Assembly: GCA_002298125.1 (NCBI GenBank)
Contig: DBMJ01000001.1
Coordinates: forward strand, 1-64,000
Source of the DNA: Clostridium sp. UBA701
GTDB lineage: Bacteria > Bacillota > Clostridia > Clostridiales > Clostridiaceae
DNA: 64,000 nt
Direction of reading: 5' to 3'
The position numbers and the translations under genes are program-made. Under the pieces are notes generated by a model. The model was not told the origin of the DNA and made no database searches. It saw only the letters and a program-made list of their open reading frames with translations. Of the stretch, positions 50,973 to 58,881 are shown one piece after another. Position 1 is the first letter of the stretch; each line of letters begins with the position of its first letter.

Positions 50973-51356
50973 TTATTTGATTACCTGTACTCCATCTCTA
51001 CCTGCTGCTGCAATCTTCTCTATAAGCTCATCAGTTATAGCCTCATCCTTAGATAATAGTGCCTCTAAAAGCATAGTAAGATTTAAGCCTGTGAGCAGAT
51101 GAATTTTATATTGCTTTGAAAGAAGAAATGAAACGTTGCAGGGGGTCCCTCCTCTAAGGTCTGTCAAGAACAGTATATCTTCACCCTGAAAATCTTCTAG
51201 TTTTTCTGTAACCCTTTTCTTTAAAGCTTCCATGCTATCTTGAGGATAGAAATTAATGGCCGCTACAGAATTTTCATCTTGTGTTCCCAGTATCATTTCT
51301 GCAGATTTTAATAAATAAGTTGTGAATTCTCCATGAGCAATTAGTAAAATCTTCAT
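50973..51356 (-). CDS. PTS mannose/fructose/sorbose family IIA component
   Basis: A 127-residue IIA (EIIA-Man type): MKILLIAHGEFTTYLLKSAEMILG carries the active His (AHG), then DLRGGTPCNVSFLL. The ATG of MKILL is used, with GGAGGGC upstream; a longer frame beginning further upstream overlaps that site. First gene of the operon, 45 bp after its -10. Confidence 0.92.
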   Translation of the reverse strand: MKILLIAHGEFTTYLLKSAEMILGTQDENSVAAINFYPQDSMEALKKRVTEKLEDFQGEDILFLTDLRGGTPCNVSFLLSKQYKIHLLTGLNLTMLLEALLSKDEAITDELIEKIAAAGRDGVQVIK

Positions 51357-51399
51357 GGTTATTTTGCCCTCCTGTACTGCTTTTGTTTTCATTAACATC

Positions 51400-51500
51400 A
51401 TTTTAGCACCCTAAAGTAAGTTTGTAAAGATTTTCTCCAACTTTTTTTAAAAAAATTAAAATTTACTCCAACTTAGCTTGCTTTTGAAGTTTTACTCCAG
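51400..51500 (-). promoter_or_regulatory. PTS operon promoter with three phased repeats
   Basis: Minus-strand TTTACA (51423-51428), 17-bp spacer, TAAAAT (51400-51405). Upstream lie three direct repeats of (T/C)TGGAGWAAAW, starting near 51430, 51461 and 51490 on the plus-strand coordinates, 30-31 bp apart (about three helical turns). They are the probable RpiR-family operators. Confidence 0.65.
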
Positions 51501-51528
51501 TATTTATTTGTCATTTTTACAAAACAAA

Positions 51529-51561
51529 AACACCCTATAAGAGTTATCTCTCAAGGGTGTT
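51529..51561 (-). terminator. Terminator of the zinc-ribbon gene
   Basis: Minus-strand stem AACACCCT / AGGGTGTT around a 17-base loop, followed by a T-rich tail. Confidence 0.8.
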
Positions 51562-51576
51562 GAATTTCCAGAAATA

Positions 51577-51744
51577 TTATCTTCTGAATCCTCTGTTGTT
51601 GTTCTGCTGCTTTCTTGCTCTTCTGCAGTCAGGACATCTCTGTGGTTCATTTTCAAAGCCTTTTTCTTTGTAGAAAGCCTGCTCGCCTTCAGTGAAAACA
51701 AACTCTTTTCCGCAATCTTTACATACTAAAGTCTTATCTGCCAT
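51577..51744 (-). CDS. Zinc-ribbon microprotein (55 aa)
   Basis: A 55-residue basic protein with two CxxC pairs (VCKDCGKEF and RCPDCRRAR) and an Asn/Arg-rich tail, matching the probable zinc-ribbon (zf-trcl) family of clostridia. Likely binds nucleic acid or a partner protein; specific role unknown. It is encoded under an ideal AAAGGAGGAATG site and ends before a hairpin. A longer frame in another phase overlaps it but is a shadow. Confidence 0.85.
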   Translation of the reverse strand: MADKTLVCKDCGKEFVFTEGEQAFYKEKGFENEPQRCPDCRRARKQQNNNRGFRR

Positions 51745-51964
51745 TTCAACATTCCTCCTTTTTCTAATATGATAAAGATTTAAAAACTGATTGACATAAC
51801 GTTCCTAAAAGAGGAAATGTTGTGAACCGTATCAAATCTTTTTACTTATAACTTTTATTATAAGTACGATTTAACTATATCACATCTACCATTACTATGC
51901 AATGGTTTACCATGTTTTTTTCTTCTCTTTTAAGAAGGTATATGTACTGTTTTTGAATCTACGT

Positions 51965-53407
51965 CTACTTTGCAGCTCTTTGAACCTTAACAACCTTACC
52001 CTTGATAGTAATATGCTGTAGTGCCTCTAAAACCAAGTCCCCTTTTTTCCCTAAAATATCCACATAAGAGATATTATCTTGTATATCTATTATGCCTATA
52101 TCTTCAGAAGTTACTCCTTCTATACTGGTAATAGCACCTACTATATCTCCTGTTCTTATTTTTTTCTTCTTTCCCGCATTTATGTATAGTTTTGTGATTT
52201 CCTTGTTAAGCTCCAGGCTTTTACTTTTCTTTAGCTTTGGTTTTGCCTTTAGCTTTTTTAAAAAAATCTCCTTACCTCTTGCAATTTCCTCCTCAGAAGC
52301 AGCTTCCCTCCAAGGAATACTAAAGCCAATATATTCTTCAATTTCCTCTAGTGCTCTTTTTTCGTAAGGGTAAACCAAGGTTATGGCAGTACCACCACTA
52401 CCTGCTCTGCCTGTTCGTCCAATTCTATGGACATAGCTCTCCTTTTCGAAGGGGACATCATAGTTTATTACGTGAGTTACCTCTTCTATATGTATCCCTC
52501 TTGCAGCCACATCTGTAGCTATCAGTATGGGGAACTCTCCCTTTTTAAAGCTCTTCATTGTTGATAATCTTTCACTTTGCTCCATTCCTCCATGAAGTGC
52601 TCTGCAAGGGTATGCTTTTTTCTGCATATCCATAAGCAGCTTATCTACAGCTTCTTTTGTATTGCAAAATATTATTAAGCTGTCGGGGGCTTCACTATAT
52701 AAAATTTTATATAATAGCTCAAGCTTATTCTCCTCCACCTCATAATAGAGCTGCTTTATCTTATCCACAGTGAGGCTCTTGCTTTGTATCTCTATACTCT
52801 CAGGTTTTCTCATATAGCTATTGCAAAGCTCTTCAATTTCACTGGGTATAGTAGCTGAAAACAACATGGTTACTCTATTTTCCGGAAGTTTTTCTATAAT
52901 AGCCTCCATCTGCGAAATAAAGCCCATGTTAAGCATTTCATCACCTTCATCTATTACCAGGTATCTTATTTCATCAAGCTCCAAAGTACCACGTTCTATA
53001 TGATCAGAAATCCTTCCGGGAGTTCCAACTACAACGTGAATTCTTTGCTTTAGTTCCTTCACTTGAAGGCTCATGGGTTGTTTTCCAAAAACTGCTGCAC
53101 ATCTTATCTTTTTTAGTCTGCCAATGTCTGCTATATCTTCTTTCACTTGAAGGGCCAGTTCCCTTGTAGGTGTTAGAACTAGAACCTGAGGTTTTTTCTT
53201 GTTAAGTTCAAGGTTTTCACATATTGGTATGGCAAAGGCTGCAGTCTTACCGCTGCCAGTCTGTGATTTTACTATTATATCCCTATTACTAAGTACATAG
53301 GGAATAACTCTTCTTTGCACCTCTGTGGGATTTATGTAGCCCAGCTTATCTAAAGCAGTCAATAGTTCCTCACTAAGACCAAAGCTTTTAAATGTTGTAT
53401 TTTCCAT
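51965..53407 (-). CDS. DEAD-box RNA helicase, DbpA/YxiN type
   Basis: A 480-residue helicase. Motifs: Q-motif FKSFGLSEELLTAL, I QTGSGKTAAF, Ia PTRELALQ, II DEGD (instead of DEAD), III SAT, V VAARGIH, VI HRIGRTGRAG. The C-terminal RNA-binding domain (about residues 405-478; LYINAGKKKKIRTGDIVGAI) is the DbpA type that targets 23S rRNA hairpin 92. Likely role is 50S ribosome assembly. ATG lacks a strong site nearby. It is divergent from the TPP-riboswitch unit. Confidence 0.92.
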   Translation of the reverse strand: MENTTFKSFGLSEELLTALDKLGYINPTEVQRRVIPYVLSNRDIIVKSQTGSGKTAAFAIPICENLELNKKKPQVLVLTPTRELALQVKEDIADIGRLKKIRCAAVFGKQPMSLQVKELKQRIHVVVGTPGRISDHIERGTLELDEIRYLVIDEGDEMLNMGFISQMEAIIEKLPENRVTMLFSATIPSEIEELCNSYMRKPESIEIQSKSLTVDKIKQLYYEVEENKLELLYKILYSEAPDSLIIFCNTKEAVDKLLMDMQKKAYPCRALHGGMEQSERLSTMKSFKKGEFPILIATDVAARGIHIEEVTHVINYDVPFEKESYVHRIGRTGRAGSGGTAITLVYPYEKRALEEIEEYIGFSIPWREAASEEEIARGKEIFLKKLKAKPKLKKSKSLELNKEITKLYINAGKKKKIRTGDIVGAITSIEGVTSEDIGIIDIQDNISYVDILGKKGDLVLEALQHITIKGKVVKVQRAAK

Positions 53408-53495
53408 ATATTAATCCTCACCTATTATATTTATTTTTTTATTAGTTTGTCCTGTATTTATACTTTTTAAACTGTATATAGTATTTTCCCACCCC

Positions 53496-53524
53496 TTGCT
53501 TAGTGTTAGTGTCTATGATACTAT
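53496..53524 (+). promoter_or_regulatory. Promoter of the thiamine operon
   Basis: TTGCTT (53496-53501), 17-bp spacer, TACTAT (53519-53524), about 25 bp before the TPP aptamer. Confidence 0.6.
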
Positions 53525-53548
53525 AGTTGTGAAGTTAAATATAGTTTA

Positions 53549-53635
53549 ACACAGGGGGGCTGGTTGTTCCAGCTGAGAGTAAGAAAGAAATTCTTTGACC
53601 CTAAACCTGATCTGGGTAATGCCAGCGTAGGAAGT
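53549..53635 (+). promoter_or_regulatory. TPP riboswitch (THI element)
   Basis: Contains the invariant CTGAGAGT (pyrimidine-sensor region), ACCCT, ACCTGATCTGG and AATGCCAGCGTAGGAAGT segments in the right order, with stems closing them. It lies 93 bp before thiD and is followed by an intrinsic terminator, so it should attenuate thiamine-precursor salvage when TPP is high. Confidence 0.95.
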
Positions 53636-53657
53636 TGTTTGTGAAGGTGTATTTATA

Positions 53658-53687
53658 AACACAAGTCTTGCGGACTTGTGTTTTTTT
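53658..53687 (+). terminator. TPP-riboswitch-controlled terminator
   Basis: Perfect 10-bp stem AACACAAGTC / GACTTGTGTT with five-base loop, followed by a T run, directly between the aptamer and thiD. Confidence 0.92.
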
Positions 53688-53727
53688 CTTTCCCCCTAAA
53701 TAATTTTGAAATAAGGAAGGTGTAAAA

Positions 53728-54552
53728 ATGAAAAAAGTATTAACCATTGCAGGCTCGGACTGCAGCGGAGGAGCAGGGATTCAGGCTGACCTTAAGAGCT
53801 TTAGTGCTCAAGGAGTCTTTGGTATGAGTGTTATTACCGCCATCACTGCTCAAAATACCCAAGGAGTATTTGCTGTGGAGGATATGTCTCCCGAAATAAT
53901 AGGCAAGCAGATAGATGCCATCTTTGATGACATAGAAGTAGCTGCGGTTAAAATAGGCATGGTGTCTCAAATTTCCTCCATAGAAATAATTTCTGAAAAA
54001 CTAAAACAGTACAAGCCAAAAAATATTGTGCTAGACCCTGTTATGATTTCTAAAAGCGGTTATTCCCTGCTTAAGCCCCAGGCAAAAAGTGCTTTAATAA
54101 AGCTTTTGCTTCCCCTGTCAAAGCTTCTAACTCCAAACATTCCAGAGGCAGAGGCCATACTAGAGGAGGTGCTTAATAAAAGCTTTAAAATAAACAATCT
54201 TGAGGATATGAAAACCGCTGCTAGAGAGATACAGGAGCTTGGCCCAAAGTATGTACTTATTAAGGGTGGGCATATGAGCGGAAATGCCCTTGACCTTCTT
54301 TTCGATGGTAAGAATTTTTTTACTTTTGAGTGTAGCAGAATCCCTACAAAAAATACTCATGGTACAGGTTGTACTCTCTCCTCTGCCATTGCTGCTAACC
54401 TAGCACTTGGCTATTCTGTAGTGGAAAGTATAGAAAAAGCCAAGGAATATATCACCATTGCCATAGAGCATTCCTTAGACATAGGTAAGGGAGTGGGACC
54501 TACAAATCATTTTTATTCTCTTTACAGAAAGGCAGGTTTAAATTATGAATAA
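53728..54552 (+). CDS. thiD: Hydroxymethylpyrimidine/phosphomethylpyrimidine kinase
   Basis: A 274-residue PfkB-like kinase: TIAGSDCSGGAGIQADLK (substrate and phosphate loop), LDPVMISKSGYSLL and THGTGCTLSSAIAANLALG (ATP/anion hole, catalytic region). Phosphorylates HMP twice to HMP-PP for thiamine phosphate synthesis. ATG has AAGGAAGG upstream. Followed by cytX with an eight-base overlap. Confidence 0.95.
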   Translation: MKKVLTIAGSDCSGGAGIQADLKSFSAQGVFGMSVITAITAQNTQGVFAVEDMSPEIIGKQIDAIFDDIEVAAVKIGMVSQISSIEIISEKLKQYKPKNIVLDPVMISKSGYSLLKPQAKSALIKLLLPLSKLLTPNIPEAEAILEEVLNKSFKINNLEDMKTAAREIQELGPKYVLIKGGHMSGNALDLLFDGKNFFTFECSRIPTKNTHGTGCTLSSAIAANLALGYSVVESIEKAKEYITIAIEHSLDIGKGVGPTNHFYSLYRKAGLNYE

Positions 54553-55768
54553 CAATAATAAATTGTCCTTTTGGAATCTTGTCTTTCTTTGGTGTGGTGC
54601 TGCCATCTCCATTGCAGAGATACTAACTGGAGGCTTTATTGCACCGCTAGGCTTTAAGCTTGGTCTAACAGCAATATTAGTTGGACATCTTATAGGTACT
54701 ACCATCTTTGTGCTAGGCGGAATAATAGGTATCCGAGAAGAAATACCCTCAATTACTTCCACGAGAATATCCTTTGGCCTCTATGGTACCTATCTCTTTT
54801 CTATACTAAACGTGCTGCAGCTGGTGGGATGGACTGCAGTTATGATAAAATCTGCTGCATCATCGCTAAATGCCATAAGTATTAATCTATGGTCTATAAA
54901 TAACATAACCCTTTGGAGCATATTGATTGGTATTCTCACAATACTATGGATTGCCTTTGGCTTCACAGGCTTTAAAAAGCTCAATACTGCAGCAGTATTT
55001 CTGCTCTTTTTATTAACTTTGGTACTGGGATGGATAATATTTAAAGATAGTAATGTATTTACTGCTAAGTCCACTGGAGATATTTCCTTTGGGGGAGCTT
55101 TAGAGCTTTCAGTGGTTATGCCTCTATCCTGGCTTCCACTCATTGCAGATTATACCAGATTTGCAAAAAGTGAAAGAGGAGCAGCCTATGGAAGCTTTAT
55201 TGGTTATTTCCTTGGCAGCTCTTGGATGTTTATCATAGGTCTTGGAGCTGCTATTATATCAAATAACCCTGATCCCTCTGCTCTTATGCTTACAGTAAAT
55301 CTTGGAATGACAGCCTTTGGTATAGTAATTTTATCCACTATAACTACTACCTTCCTTGATGCCTATTCTGCAGGGGTTACATTTTTAAATATAATGCCCA
55401 AGGTCAATGAAAAAGCTGCTGCTATAGTTATGGCTGGAGTTGGAACCATTCTTTCCTTGGTATTTCCCATAGATAATTACACAGATTTTCTATATGCCAT
55501 AGGTTCAGTTTTTGCTCCACTTTTTGCAGTACTGTTGACGGACTATTTTATTGTTAAGAAGCAGACAAAAATTGTAGATAACCTTTTGTTAAACCTAGGA
55601 GCAGCATTTATATGGGCCATAGGAGTAGCATTTTACTACCTATTTATAAAGCTAGACTTTTTTCTTGGAGCCACAGCTCCTAGCATGGTACTTACAGGAC
55701 TATTATATTTTATTAGTTGGAGGTATATAAACAAATGGAAACTACTGAAAAAATCCAGCAGCTTTTAA
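54545..55768 (+). CDS. cytX: NCS1-family hydroxymethylpyrimidine transporter CytX
   Basis: A 407-residue NCS1 permease with about 12 helices: WCGAAISIAEILTGGF at the start and VVMPLSWLPLIADYTRFAK with FLGSSWMFIIGLG in the middle. CytX proteins in TPP-riboswitch operons import HMP. It overlaps thiD upstream (eight bases) and thiM downstream (34 bases), indicating tight coupling. Confidence 0.92.
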   Translation: MNNNNKLSFWNLVFLWCGAAISIAEILTGGFIAPLGFKLGLTAILVGHLIGTTIFVLGGIIGIREEIPSITSTRISFGLYGTYLFSILNVLQLVGWTAVMIKSAASSLNAISINLWSINNITLWSILIGILTILWIAFGFTGFKKLNTAAVFLLFLLTLVLGWIIFKDSNVFTAKSTGDISFGGALELSVVMPLSWLPLIADYTRFAKSERGAAYGSFIGYFLGSSWMFIIGLGAAIISNNPDPSALMLTVNLGMTAFGIVILSTITTTFLDAYSAGVTFLNIMPKVNEKAAAIVMAGVGTILSLVFPIDNYTDFLYAIGSVFAPLFAVLLTDYFIVKKQTKIVDNLLLNLGAAFIWAIGVAFYYLFIKLDFFLGATAPSMVLTGLLYFISWRYINKWKLLKKSSSF

Positions 55769-56547
55769 GCTGCATAAAAGAACAGAACCCTCTCATACAC
55801 CACATAACAAATTATGTTACTGTAAATGATTGTGCCAATATAGTACTGGCACTTGGCGGCTCCCCAGTAATGGCTGATGCTATAGAAGAGGTGGAGGCTA
55901 TGGTATCCATAGCTTCTGCACTGGTAATAAATATTGGTACCTTAAATTCAGAAGTGGTGAAGTCTATGATAAAGGCTGGTAAAAAGGCTAATGAGCTTGG
56001 AATCCCCGTAATATTAGATCCAGTTGGAGTGGGTGCAACACCTTATAGAAGAGAGGTTGCAGAGGAGCTTATAGGGGAAATTAAATTTTCAGTAATTCGT
56101 GGAAACCTTGCAGAAATAATGGTTCTCTGTGGTTTGGAATCTATTTCTAAGGGAGTTGATTCCAATGAAAATTCCTCTCAAGGCTTAACTGTTGCAAAAA
56201 ATGCAGCGAAGCTTCTAAACACTGTAGTGGCAATAACAGGTGCTGTAGACTATATTTCAGATGGTGAAAAAGTTATCTGTCTTGAAAATGGGGATAAAAT
56301 CCTCACAAAGGTAATAGGTACAGGCTGTATGAGTACCTCTCTTATAGGCTGCTATTGTGCCGTTACTAAGGATTATTTAACTGCTGCTGCAGCTGGAATA
56401 TTATCCATGGGCATAAGTGGAGAAATTGCACTAAAGCATATTATGAGAGGAGAAGGCAGCGGCAGCTTTAAGGTGCATTTATTGGATGCTATTTATAATC
56501 TTTCTAAAGAAGACATAAAGGGGATGAGTATGCTTTATGAAAAATAG
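55735..56547 (+). CDS. thiM: Hydroxyethylthiazole kinase
   Basis: A 270-residue ThiM: NPLIHHITNYVTVNDCANIVLALGGSPVMAD, ILDPVGVGATPYR, VIRGNLAEI and KVIGTGCMSTSLIGCYCAV. Phosphorylates the thiazole moiety for salvage. The ATG at 55735 follows GGAGGTAT inside the end of cytX; a longer frame would begin further upstream with no site. Overlaps thiE by 11 bases. Confidence 0.94.
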   Translation: METTEKIQQLLSCIKEQNPLIHHITNYVTVNDCANIVLALGGSPVMADAIEEVEAMVSIASALVINIGTLNSEVVKSMIKAGKKANELGIPVILDPVGVGATPYRREVAEELIGEIKFSVIRGNLAEIMVLCGLESISKGVDSNENSSQGLTVAKNAAKLLNTVVAITGAVDYISDGEKVICLENGDKILTKVIGTGCMSTSLIGCYCAVTKDYLTAAAAGILSMGISGEIALKHIMRGEGSGSFKVHLLDAIYNLSKEDIKGMSMLYEK

Positions 56548-57160
56548 AATAGATTATTCTCTCTATTTGGTCACAGATAGAGACATACTGGGTAAAAGAG
56601 ATATCTGTACTGCTGTAGAGGAGGCAATTTTAGGTGGAGTCACCATTGTTCAGCTAAGAGAAAAGCATATATCTTCGCTGGATTTTTATGAAATTGCACT
56701 TAAGGTGAAGGCTGTCACTGATAAATACAATATTCCATTACTTATAAATGATAGACTAGATGTAGCCCTAGCTGTAGATGCAGCTGGAGTACATCTTGGT
56801 CAATCTGACTTTCCCTGTGAAGTAGCACGAAGGCTAATAGGCAGGGATAAAATACTGGGCTTTTCTGTTTCTACCCTTGAAGAAGCAATGGAGGCTGAAC
56901 AAAGTGGAGCAGATTATCTAGGAGTTGGAGCCATGTTCCCCACTTCAACAAAGCTTGATGCCTGTACTGTAAAGCTAAAAACCTTAGAAGAAATAAAAAA
57001 GGCTGTAAATATTCCTATAGTGGCCATTGGTGGTATAAATGAACAAAATTATACCGCTTTAGAGCCCTCAGGCATAGATGGTATTGCAATAATATCTGCC
57101 ATTTTAGGTAAAGTGGATATAAGAGGCGCAGCCTCATGCTTTAAACTAAAGCTAAAATAA
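56537..57160 (+). CDS. thiE: Thiamine phosphate synthase
   Basis: A 207-residue TIM-barrel enzyme: YLVTDRDILG, GGVTIVQLREKH, LLINDRLDVALAVDAAGVHLGQSD and VGAMFPTSTK. Couples HMP-PP and HET-P to thiamine phosphate. Last gene of the thi operon; no thiC or thiG/H/S is present, so this is a salvage operon. Followed by a strong bidirectional terminator. Confidence 0.95.
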   Translation: MKNRIDYSLYLVTDRDILGKRDICTAVEEAILGGVTIVQLREKHISSLDFYEIALKVKAVTDKYNIPLLINDRLDVALAVDAAGVHLGQSDFPCEVARRLIGRDKILGFSVSTLEEAMEAEQSGADYLGVGAMFPTSTKLDACTVKLKTLEEIKKAVNIPIVAIGGINEQNYTALEPSGIDGIAIISAILGKVDIRGAASCFKLKLK

Positions 57161-57165
57161 GTGTA

Positions 57166-57195
57166 AATGAGCCTCAAAAAAATTTGAGGCTCATT
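57166..57195. terminator. Bidirectional terminator after thiE
   Basis: Perfect 13-bp stem AATGAGCCTCAAA / TTTGAGGCTCATT with a four-base loop and a T-run. Confidence 0.88.
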
Positions 57196-57196
57196 T

Positions 57197-57745
57197 TTAA
57201 TATTCATAGTTATGGACGTTTTCACAAAGGGTTATGTGTATAGGATTTCCCTCTAACACCTTCTTATAGGAACATAAAAATTCATTTAGCTCATTATCCA
57301 TAAGGTCTATCTTACCCTCACTTCTAATTATAAGGCTTTCTCCATCTATTATTATAAATAAATTATTTGTTTCATTTTTTATATAATAGGTGCTTATATT
57401 TTTAAGACCTATCCTATCCTTATACTTTTCCTGAAAGCCCAGAGATTTTCTTATGGTCTCGTAGCTTTCTACCTTTGTATTTAGATTTAGAGCCTTCATC
57501 TGCTCCTCCAGCACCTCTGTACTTAAGCCATATCTCTCCATAAGTTTCTTCTGCATATTAAAGAATTTTTCCTGAGAAATATTATTCTCCTCCATGTATT
57601 TTAATATTTCCCTGGAAAAATCACCCATGGATAACTCTCCTTGAGCTACTGAATAATAAAGATTATATATATACTGTTCAAATTTATCCACATCTTTATC
57701 CTTGGCAGCATTTTTCAATTGGTTAAAATCTATTACTCTATCCAA
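57197..57745 (-). CDS. DUF3867-family protein
   Basis: A 182-residue acidic soluble protein, MDRVIDFNQLKNAAKDKDVDKFEQYIY..., that resembles the clostridial DUF3867 family of unknown function. Mostly helical in the first 120 residues, with a beta-rich end. No domain with known activity. ATG has AAGGGAGAGAA upstream. Alone on its strand between a terminator and the next gene. Confidence 0.75.
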   Translation of the reverse strand: MDRVIDFNQLKNAAKDKDVDKFEQYIYNLYYSVAQGELSMGDFSREILKYMEENNISQEKFFNMQKKLMERYGLSTEVLEEQMKALNLNTKVESYETIRKSLGFQEKYKDRIGLKNISTYYIKNETNNLFIIIDGESLIIRSEGKIDLMDNELNEFLCSYKKVLEGNPIHITLCENVHNYEY

Positions 57746-57855
57746 TTCAATTCTCTCCCTTCTTAATACTGAACTAGCTTTGTAATCTTATTATAGCAAA
57801 ACCGTACTGCAAAAACAGTACGGCAAAATTTGAAATTATTGTGTACAAAGTCACA

Positions 57856-58092
57856 CTATCTTTTGGGGTAGCAAATAAAGGCTGGTGATGGCCTGGTCCT
57901 TGACATAAATGGAATAATAAGCAGAATAGCCACTATTATTATAATCACTAAGGGGTCAATTCCTCTATGCTCTTCCTGCTCCTCCTCATCCTTAACTTTT
58001 AAATAGAATTTGTTTTCATTTTTATTCTTGCAGCCGCAGTTTTTTATTTGATTATCAGCAGTTTTATTTATGCTATTATTCACCTCATTCAT
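57856..58092 (-). CDS. Small single-pass membrane protein (78 aa)
   Basis: A short protein with a polar N-terminus containing CGC, a Lys/Glu-rich stretch and one hydrophobic helix (LVIIIIVAILLIIPF, residues about 48-62), ending in a short basic tail. ATG has AGGAG eight bases upstream. No family recognised; small membrane proteins of this shape are common among sporulation genes, but there is no direct evidence here. Confidence 0.65.
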   Translation of the reverse strand: MNEVNNSINKTADNQIKNCGCKNKNENKFYLKVKDEEEQEEHRGIDPLVIIIIVAILLIIPFMSRTRPSPAFICYPKR

Positions 58093-58318
58093 AATAATTT
58101 TCTCCTATAATTATTAGTATTAGAAGTATGGAATTATCCACTTCCTACTACTATAATATTATGTTTTCACTATTAGTGTACTGTTGTAATAAGTTAATCT
58201 ATAAAAAATCCTTTATAACACATAATACTGTTGCATTTCCTATGCATTTGAATATTATATGATATGGACAGTATATTCTGATTCATAATTCATGGTATAC
58301 AAGCATAAGGAGGTAATT

Positions 58319-58777
58319 ATGTCAGATATTGATGAAGTAGTTGATGTTGTTCAAACAAGTGATGGCTGTCCACGATCTAACCTTAGGCACTCCTGTGAGG
58401 TTTTTATAGATTTTACTACCCGGCTAATTCCACCCCCAAGAGAAAATACAGTTACTTCTGAAGCTGAGGTAGAGGTTGAAATTGAGAAGGTCTGTGTTTG
58501 CAAGGTGCTTTTGACTGGTGTTCTTCATAAGACCATTAGATATGATGAGGCTTTAAGCTTTGCTTTTTCTTCTTCCTTGATTACCAAACATAAGGATATA
58601 CCATTTAGTTGTTATATAGATGTTTCGGATGCAATGGAAGATGACAAATTTGAAATAGTTGGGTCCGGTGTAATATGCAGTGATGTTAAGGTTGATAGTG
58701 AGGAGGAACACTGCAGTGATAGTTCTATATTAAGGCAGTGGGATATAATTAAAATTATAATTCAAAGAGTTAGCTGA
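58319..58777 (+). CDS. SPOCS-domain (DUF3794-like) spore protein
   Basis: A 152-residue protein with one SPOCS-type domain: VCVCKVLLTGVLHKTIRYDE, then HKDIPFSCYIDVSDA and FEIVGSGVICSDVKVD. Related repeats occur in SipL and in exosporium/coat morphogenetic proteins. A single short copy suggests a minor spore-coat component. The ATG of MSDIDE has AAGGAGGTAAT upstream; a longer frame in the same phase lacks a site. Confidence 0.72.
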   Translation: MSDIDEVVDVVQTSDGCPRSNLRHSCEVFIDFTTRLIPPPRENTVTSEAEVEVEIEKVCVCKVLLTGVLHKTIRYDEALSFAFSSSLITKHKDIPFSCYIDVSDAMEDDKFEIVGSGVICSDVKVDSEEEHCSDSSILRQWDIIKIIIQRVS

Positions 58778-58881
58778 TATTAGGATCAACCCCTAATATT
58801 CCCCCCTAGGCTGTGGATTTATATCCATGGCCCTTTTTATTATAAAAATGAGCTCCACTCTCAAGGTGAAGCTCAGATACT

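Noticed and set aside
51400..51500. Sigma-54 promoter for the mannose-family PTS
   Set aside because: No TGGCAC-N5-TTGCA match and no LevR-type activator nearby; a sigma-A-like promoter is present instead.
51504..51701. 65-codon minus-strand frame
   Set aside because: It overlaps the real zinc-ribbon gene in another phase and runs through its terminator.
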